Positions 48,984 through 51,882 of a stretch of DNA of 51,882 nt are shown here, in pieces. Positions within the stretch are counted from its first letter, which is position 1, and every line of letters starts with the position of its first letter. A program made the position numbers and the translations under genes. The DNA comes from DATKGX01 sp035510555. Lineage in GTDB: Bacteria > Patescibacteriota > Microgenomatia > Levybacterales > UBA12049. Location: assembly GCA_035510555.1 (NCBI GenBank), contig DATKGX010000028.1, forward strand, positions 1 through 51,882, in the 5' to 3' direction. Below the pieces are notes generated by a model. It made no database searches. It was not told where the DNA came from and saw only the letters and a program-made list of their open reading frames with translations.

Positions 48984-49430
48984 ATGCCCAAAAGACACAG
49001 GTCCCTTCACAAACACGTCCACCACATTGATAAGAAATTAAAGTTTCGGTTGCGTCTCTATTCAATTATTTCCCTTGTTATGTTGGGAGTTGTTTTATAC
49101 GAGATTTTTATAAAGACTCTTCCGTTAGAATTTGCGGTAGTGGGAATCTTCATTGGATTATTCGGCGGAATAATCAGTGCCAGAATGTACCATTTATCGT
49201 GGAATCACGATGCCAAGAAAATAGTTTCCAGATTAGATGTAGTTGGAATAATTATTTTAGTTTTTTATATTGCCTTTGTAATTGCGCGAAGCAAATTAAT
49301 CGGATATTTTGTGGTGGCGCCGATGGTTGGGGCAGTAGGCTTTTCAATCACCGCCGGAATAATGATGGGAAGAGTAATTGGAACACGCAATGCCATTATG
49401 GAAATTCTCAAAGAGCGGGAAATAATCTAA
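48984..49430 (+). CDS. Small polytopic membrane protein
   Basis: 148 aa. His/Lys-rich N terminus (RHRSLHKHVHHIDKKLKF) then four hydrophobic segments. The ATG at 48984 is preferred over an earlier in-frame one at 48942 that lies inside the SDR gene. Function unknown; the His-rich tail could bind metal. Its last five codons and stop (CGG GAA ATA ATC TAA) form the start of the first copy of a 20-bp repeat that recurs downstream. Confidence 0.62.
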   Translation: MPKRHRSLHKHVHHIDKKLKFRLRLYSIISLVMLGVVLYEIFIKTLPLEFAVVGIFIGLFGGIISARMYHLSWNHDAKKIVSRLDVVGIIILVFYIAFVIARSKLIGYFVVAPMVGAVGFSITAGIMMGRVIGTRNAIMEILKEREII

Positions 49431-49435
49431 CCCTG
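49416..49435 (+). repeat. 20-bp junction repeat, copy 1
   Basis: CGGGAAATAATCTAACCCTG, overlapping the stop of the membrane-protein gene. Three further copies follow, at 49756, 50330 and 50718. Confidence 0.8.
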
Positions 49436-49471
49436 TTGACTTTAATCTTTCCGCAGTAATATAATCGTCGC

Positions 49472-49765
49472 ATGATAGATAGAATATTGGGAAGAAGAGG
49501 TAGGCAACAAGATCAAGAAGCCGCGTTGCCAGTATTGAGGCTAACTTTAGAGGAGTGCGATGCAGCGGCAATTTTAGGAGCGCATCATGGAAGAATGCGA
49601 GCGGATTTGTTAGGTCCTGCTACTGAAGGATTAGTAACAAAAGGTTTAGCAATTATGATTCCAGCGACTGTCGAGCTTACCGATCGCGGTGCGGGTTTTC
49701 TTAGAGGAAAATATCCCAATCATGAAATAGTATTTCCTGAGCCGTCAGTTCCCGGCGGGAAATAA
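49472..49765 (+). CDS. Orphan hypothetical protein in the repeat-bounded array
   Basis: 97 aa, not recognised. Residues about 25-75 (LRLTLEECDAAAILGAHHG, RADLLGPATEGLVTKGLA) look like a small helical, possibly winged-helix fold. Promoter TTGACT (49436-49441), 18 bp, TATAAT (49460-49465), 6 nt before ATG. Its stop lies within repeat copy 2. Confidence 0.48.
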   Translation: MIDRILGRRGRQQDQEAALPVLRLTLEECDAAAILGAHHGRMRADLLGPATEGLVTKGLAIMIPATVELTDRGAGFLRGKYPNHEIVFPEPSVPGGK

Positions 49766-49775
49766 TCCAGCCCCG
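49756..49775 (+). repeat. 20-bp junction repeat, copy 2
   Basis: CGGGAAATAATCCAGCCCCG, overlapping the stop of the 97-aa gene. The CGGG/CCCG arms and the five T that follow would also suit a weak terminator. Confidence 0.8.
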
Positions 49776-49826
49776 TTTTTCATCGCATAATTGATTCTAG
49801 ATAGCGTTTGTGTTATATTGCCGCTT

Positions 49827-50315
49827 ATGATAGAAGCGCAGACAGTCTCTGATGACAAAATAGCTTGGGCAGTAGGAATTTTAGAAAAGCCGCAGCGCAG
49901 AATTTTAGATAGAGCACTGGCTACTAGAGCGAATGAAGTTTTGGGTGATTTACGGGATGAATATCCTTTAGCTTCACTTTTTGTCCCATGGACACCATAT
50001 GCTCTTAAAGATTTTCTAAGCCCAGAGCAATATGAATTAAGTCGGCAGAGAAGATTGACTTGGGACGATGTTGATTTTCCGCAACCACCACAAGAGTGGA
50101 CAGAATTTATGGCTTCATTAACAAAGGAGCAATTAGACAGTTTCTGTACATATGGTTATAGAGCAGTGTGGAATGGGATAAGAACAATGAGGGGCATGAG
50201 AAGACTAACGGAATCAAAAAGAAAAATCCCAATGATTGGTTCGACAATAAAACCTTTCCTTTACTTAGCTTTTAAAGCGCATGACAATCCAGGAAATCTG
50301 ACTTTGGGTTTATAA
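49827..50315 (+). CDS. Orphan hypothetical protein in the repeat-bounded array
   Basis: 162 aa, not recognised. Soluble, helical, with a basic C-terminal half (RTMRGMRRLTESKRKIPM). The ATG at 49827 is chosen since the longer frame from 49791 begins inside the -35 box: TTGATT (49791-49796), 17 bp, TATATT (49814-49819), 7 nt to ATG. Repeat copy 3 starts 15 nt after the stop. Confidence 0.5.
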   Translation: MIEAQTVSDDKIAWAVGILEKPQRRILDRALATRANEVLGDLRDEYPLASLFVPWTPYALKDFLSPEQYELSRQRRLTWDDVDFPQPPQEWTEFMASLTKEQLDSFCTYGYRAVWNGIRTMRGMRRLTESKRKIPMIGSTIKPFLYLAFKAHDNPGNLTLGL

Positions 50316-50329
50316 TTCAAGAATTTAGC

Positions 50330-50349
50330 CGGGGAATAATCCAGCCCCG
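50330..50349 (+). repeat. 20-bp junction repeat, copy 3
   Basis: CGGGGAATAATCCAGCCCCG, one change from copy 2; the ends pair as a 5-bp hairpin with a 10-nt loop. Confidence 0.8.
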
Positions 50350-50385
50350 ATTGACTTTATTTAATCTTGTAGTATAATTTCCGTT

Positions 50386-50727
50386 ATGTCAGAAACAGAT
50401 TCAACTGGTAGAAATGATGGTTCACAAACCGGGCAAGCGGGACTATCCCAAGAAGAAAGAAGAAAAAGATTTACGTATGCCTTAGATGTAATCATGGATT
50501 TTAGGCGTATGAATGGAGCTGATTTAGCGAGAGCTTTACATAGATCTCCAAATACTATTGCTCGTTGGAAAAAGGGTTTAACTCGTCCCAATGTCGATGA
50601 TATAAGTTCTCTGTGTGAAGTCTTGGGAGTAATACCTGAGTTATTTGTTTCTCCTCCGTCTGTTCCTAGCTATCCTATTGAAGAGTATAGACGAAGAAGA
50701 GTACCAAGCGAACCGATCGGGAAATAA
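50386..50727 (+). CDS. XRE-family HTH transcriptional regulator
   Basis: 113 aa. Residues about 30-85 form an XRE/Cro HTH: MDFRRMNGADLARALHRSPNTIARWKKGLTRPN, then DISSLCEVLGVIPELFV. The N terminus is polar and the C-terminal tail basic. Promoter TTGACT (50351-50356), 16 bp, TATAAT (50373-50378), 7 nt to ATG. Its stop lies in repeat copy 4. The following gene may be its partner. Confidence 0.82.
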   Translation: MSETDSTGRNDGSQTGQAGLSQEERRKRFTYALDVIMDFRRMNGADLARALHRSPNTIARWKKGLTRPNVDDISSLCEVLGVIPELFVSPPSVPSYPIEEYRRRRVPSEPIGK

Positions 50728-50737
50728 TTTAGCCCCA
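50718..50737 (+). repeat. 20-bp junction repeat, copy 4
   Basis: CGGGAAATAATTTAGCCCCA, overlapping the stop of the XRE gene; three differences from copy 2. Confidence 0.75.
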
Positions 50738-50777
50738 GCTGTGTTATTATAAGGTTAAGGAAACAAAATATATTATT

Positions 50778-51365
50778 ATGACTCAAGACGGCGGTGGAAT
50801 AGATAGGCCAACTACTTTTAGCCCTCTTCTTTCGGAACATGTTGCGTCTTCGGGTGATTATGTTGCGAAACTGGACAGAAGCCCATTTAGAGGAAGTAGA
50901 ATTTTAAGAAAGGCAGCTCCCTATATTGAATCAGGACAATTCGCTGAAGGCGTAGATACAATTTCAGCAGAGTTGGCAAGACGTGGAATAGGATTTGAGT
51001 ATGTTCCTCGTGGAACAAGTAGCAGGGGGACTAGAGTCGAACCAAATGGTCGGGAAGTGATGATTTTAACCGATGACTTTAAAAGATCACCTCCTGCAAA
51101 AGCACTTCACTCGTTACTGCATAGAAATGCGAGTTTAATCTTACAAAGAGATAAATTATGGAACGATCCTCACTACATGAAAGTGCTTTTGGAAATGGAC
51201 GTCGCTTATGCGGAATCTGCAAGACTTGGAGCAACTAGAATTGCAGATCCTGTAGAAAGGTCACGGACTCAAGGTATAGCAAGCGATATAGAGGTTGAGG
51301 CAAACATGAAAATTCTAGCTAAAGAGAGACAGATTGCTCTTGAGCCCCGACGGGGTAAGGTTTAA
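50778..51365 (+). CDS. Hypothetical protein, possibly a degenerate ImmA/IrrE-like partner of the XRE gene
   Basis: 195 aa. The centre reads AKALHSLLHRNASLILQ (about residues 113-129), which has the spacing of the HExxH zinc motif of ImmA/IrrE metallopeptidases but with Ser for the catalytic Glu; IEVEANMKILAKER near the C terminus recalls their second EAN helix. XRE plus ImmA is a common gene pair, which supports the idea, but the match is weak and the enzyme would be inactive. A TATTAT box lies near 50740. May be something else. Confidence 0.4.
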   Translation: MTQDGGGIDRPTTFSPLLSEHVASSGDYVAKLDRSPFRGSRILRKAAPYIESGQFAEGVDTISAELARRGIGFEYVPRGTSSRGTRVEPNGREVMILTDDFKRSPPAKALHSLLHRNASLILQRDKLWNDPHYMKVLLEMDVAYAESARLGATRIADPVERSRTQGIASDIEVEANMKILAKERQIALEPRRGKV

Positions 51366-51383
51366 TTTAAACTTCGATTCCCC

Positions 51384-51412
51384 TTGACACTTATTTGAAC
51401 CTGTGTTAATAT
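51384..51412 (+). promoter_or_regulatory. Strong promoter upstream of the tRNA-Ala/23S unit
   Basis: TTGACA (51384-51389), 17 bp, TAATAT (51407-51412). Consensus -35 and near-consensus -10; expected start near 51419. Confidence 0.75.
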
Positions 51413-51425
51413 CACATATACGTGA

Positions 51426-51540
51426 ATGAATCCCGATTAACTTCGGGAGGAATTTATTTTATGATGACACTAAGAAAATTAACTTTTTCAACCGCCTAAG
51501 CGGTATTCCTGTGTCTTCTAAGTAAATTCCTCCAGACATT
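51426..51540 (+). promoter_or_regulatory. Switch-like leader with mini-ORF
   Basis: Hairpin 1: TCCCGA (51431-51436) with TCGGGA (51443-51448). Stem 2: GGAGGAATTTA (51446-51456) with TAAATTCCTCC (51523-51533), 11 bp perfect; the two share GGA, so they exclude each other. Inside stem 2 lies a ribosome site GGGAGGA and the ORF MMTLRKLTFSTA (51461-51499), plus a hairpin ACCGC-CTAA-GCGGT (51491-51504). The design resembles attenuators or small translated leaders. Its role before a tRNA-rRNA unit is unknown. Confidence 0.6.
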
Positions 51541-51578
51541 TCACTAGTACTTTTAATAATTTGGACTCAAACGGATAT

Positions 51579-51654
51579 GGGCCGTTAGTTCAGCTGGTAG
51601 AACACTTCATTTGCAATGAAGAGGTAGGGAGTTCGAGTCTCCCACGGTCCACCA
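51579..51654 (+). tRNA. tRNA-Ala (anticodon UGC)
   Basis: Acceptor GGGCCGT/ACGGTCC, anticodon stem CTTCA/TGAAG with loop TTTGCAA (anticodon TGC), T arm GGGAG/CTCCC with normal loop TTCGAGT, discriminator A and encoded CCA. It is the usual spacer tRNA of rRNA operons, here 110 nt ahead of 23S. Confidence 0.95.
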
Positions 51655-51672
51655 AACTGAACTTGGTTTAGA

Positions 51673-51751
51673 AACTCGTTGTTTAGCAAGTAGCGCTTGT
51701 CACATGCGTGACCGCTACTTGCTAGATAATAATGAGTTGGCTCTTTGAAAA
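51673..51751 (+). promoter_or_regulatory. Spacer hairpin and boxA-like antitermination site
   Basis: AGCAAGTAGCG (51685-51695) pairs with CGCTACTTGCT (51713-51723), with an inner GTCAC/GTGAC stem and an outer AACTC/GAGTT pair: a long hairpin, perhaps an RNase III site. GGCTCTTTGAAAA (51739-51751) resembles boxA of rRNA operons. Confidence 0.6.
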
Positions 51752-51764
51752 GTGAAGAGAAGAT

Positions 51765-51882
51765 TTTTAATCTACTTATAATGCCGATAATGGATGCCTA
51801 GGAGGCTTTGACCGAGGAAGGACGCAGACGGCGGCGATACTCATTGGGGAGGTGCCATCAACCTTTGATCCAGTGGTGTCCG
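51765..51882 (+). rRNA. 23S ribosomal RNA, 5' part (cut by the window end)
   Basis: TGGATGCCTAGGAGGCTTTGACCGA and GAAGGACGCAGACGGCGG correspond to the conserved 5' end of bacterial 23S rRNA (TGGATGCC..GAAGGACG). The exact 5' end is estimated by spacing to TGGATGCC at 51791. Only about 118 nt are visible. No 16S gene lies upstream in the window. Confidence 0.93.

Noticed and set aside
49416..50737. Integron attC sites
   Set aside because: The 20-bp repeats lack the paired R/L core sites and long imperfect palindromes of attC, and no integron integrase is nearby.
1..51882. CRISPR array, prophage or complete secretion system
   Set aside because: No regularly spaced repeats, cas genes, phage structural genes or multi-gene secretion clusters were seen on either strand.

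Overview
The window looks like a chromosomal segment of a Candidate Phyla Radiation (Patescibacteria) bacterium, most likely a Microgenomates-type lineage. This is inferred from gene content, not from a search. The clues are an adenosylcobalamin-dependent ribonucleotide reductase behind nrdR, a DUF5667-like secreted protein, a stand-alone PolA-type 5' nuclease, an archaeal-type ATP-dependent DNA ligase beside an endonuclease Q-like gene, a replication-relaxation protein, and many short lineage-specific orphan genes. TGA is used as a stop, so the code is standard rather than the UGA-glycine code of some CPR groups.

Layout. 0-2 kb: 3' part of gap, a CMP-kinase-like gene and a DUF5667 protein. 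2-7 kb: nrdR-nrdJ, a cobalamin riboswitch, a secreted DUF4430 protein, a DUF6580-like membrane protein and an ATP:cob(I)alamin adenosyltransferase; together these make a plausible minimal B12 capture and use locus. 7-10 kb: a conjugation-type coupling ATPase with a small partner. 10-18.3 kb: an accessory region with two paralogous HTH/LAGLIDADG-like genes, each directly followed by a tRNA gene (Ile-UAU and a CAU tRNA). It also holds a xer-type recombinase, a divisome protein, a YdcF-like protein, a tRNA(CAU) gene split by a group I intron of about 200 nt, and a 3.36-kb compound IS1-like element with target-site duplications. 18.3-38.3 kb: mostly housekeeping genes (murI, murD, tgt, trpS, ftsH, PolA 5' nuclease, glycosyltransferase, mutM, UMP-kinase-like, recF, nnrD, fic, DNA ligase, endoQ), punctuated by single orphan genes. 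38.4-41 kb: pth behind a structured leader with a small ORF, acylphosphatase, and a Fur-family regulator with a ZIP metal transporter. 41.6-46.5 kb: a redox cluster (DsbA-like, Crp/Fnr-type regulator, D-2-hydroxyacid dehydrogenase, thioredoxin, thioredoxin reductase, cupredoxin). 47-51.4 kb: a phosphodiester glycosidase-type protein, an SDR enzyme, and a row of orphan genes separated by copies of a 20-bp repeat. 51.4 kb to the end: a strong promoter, a switch-like leader, tRNA-Ala and the start of 23S rRNA, with no 16S gene upstream in the window.

A recurring feature is the promoter layout. Many genes have a -10 hexamer ending only 6-10 nt before the start codon, often with a TTGACA-like -35 about 17 bp further up, which predicts widespread leaderless mRNAs. 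A minority of genes have strong Shine-Dalgarno sequences. No CRISPR array, complete prophage or secretion system was seen. Family assignments rest on motifs read by eye; no database was consulted.
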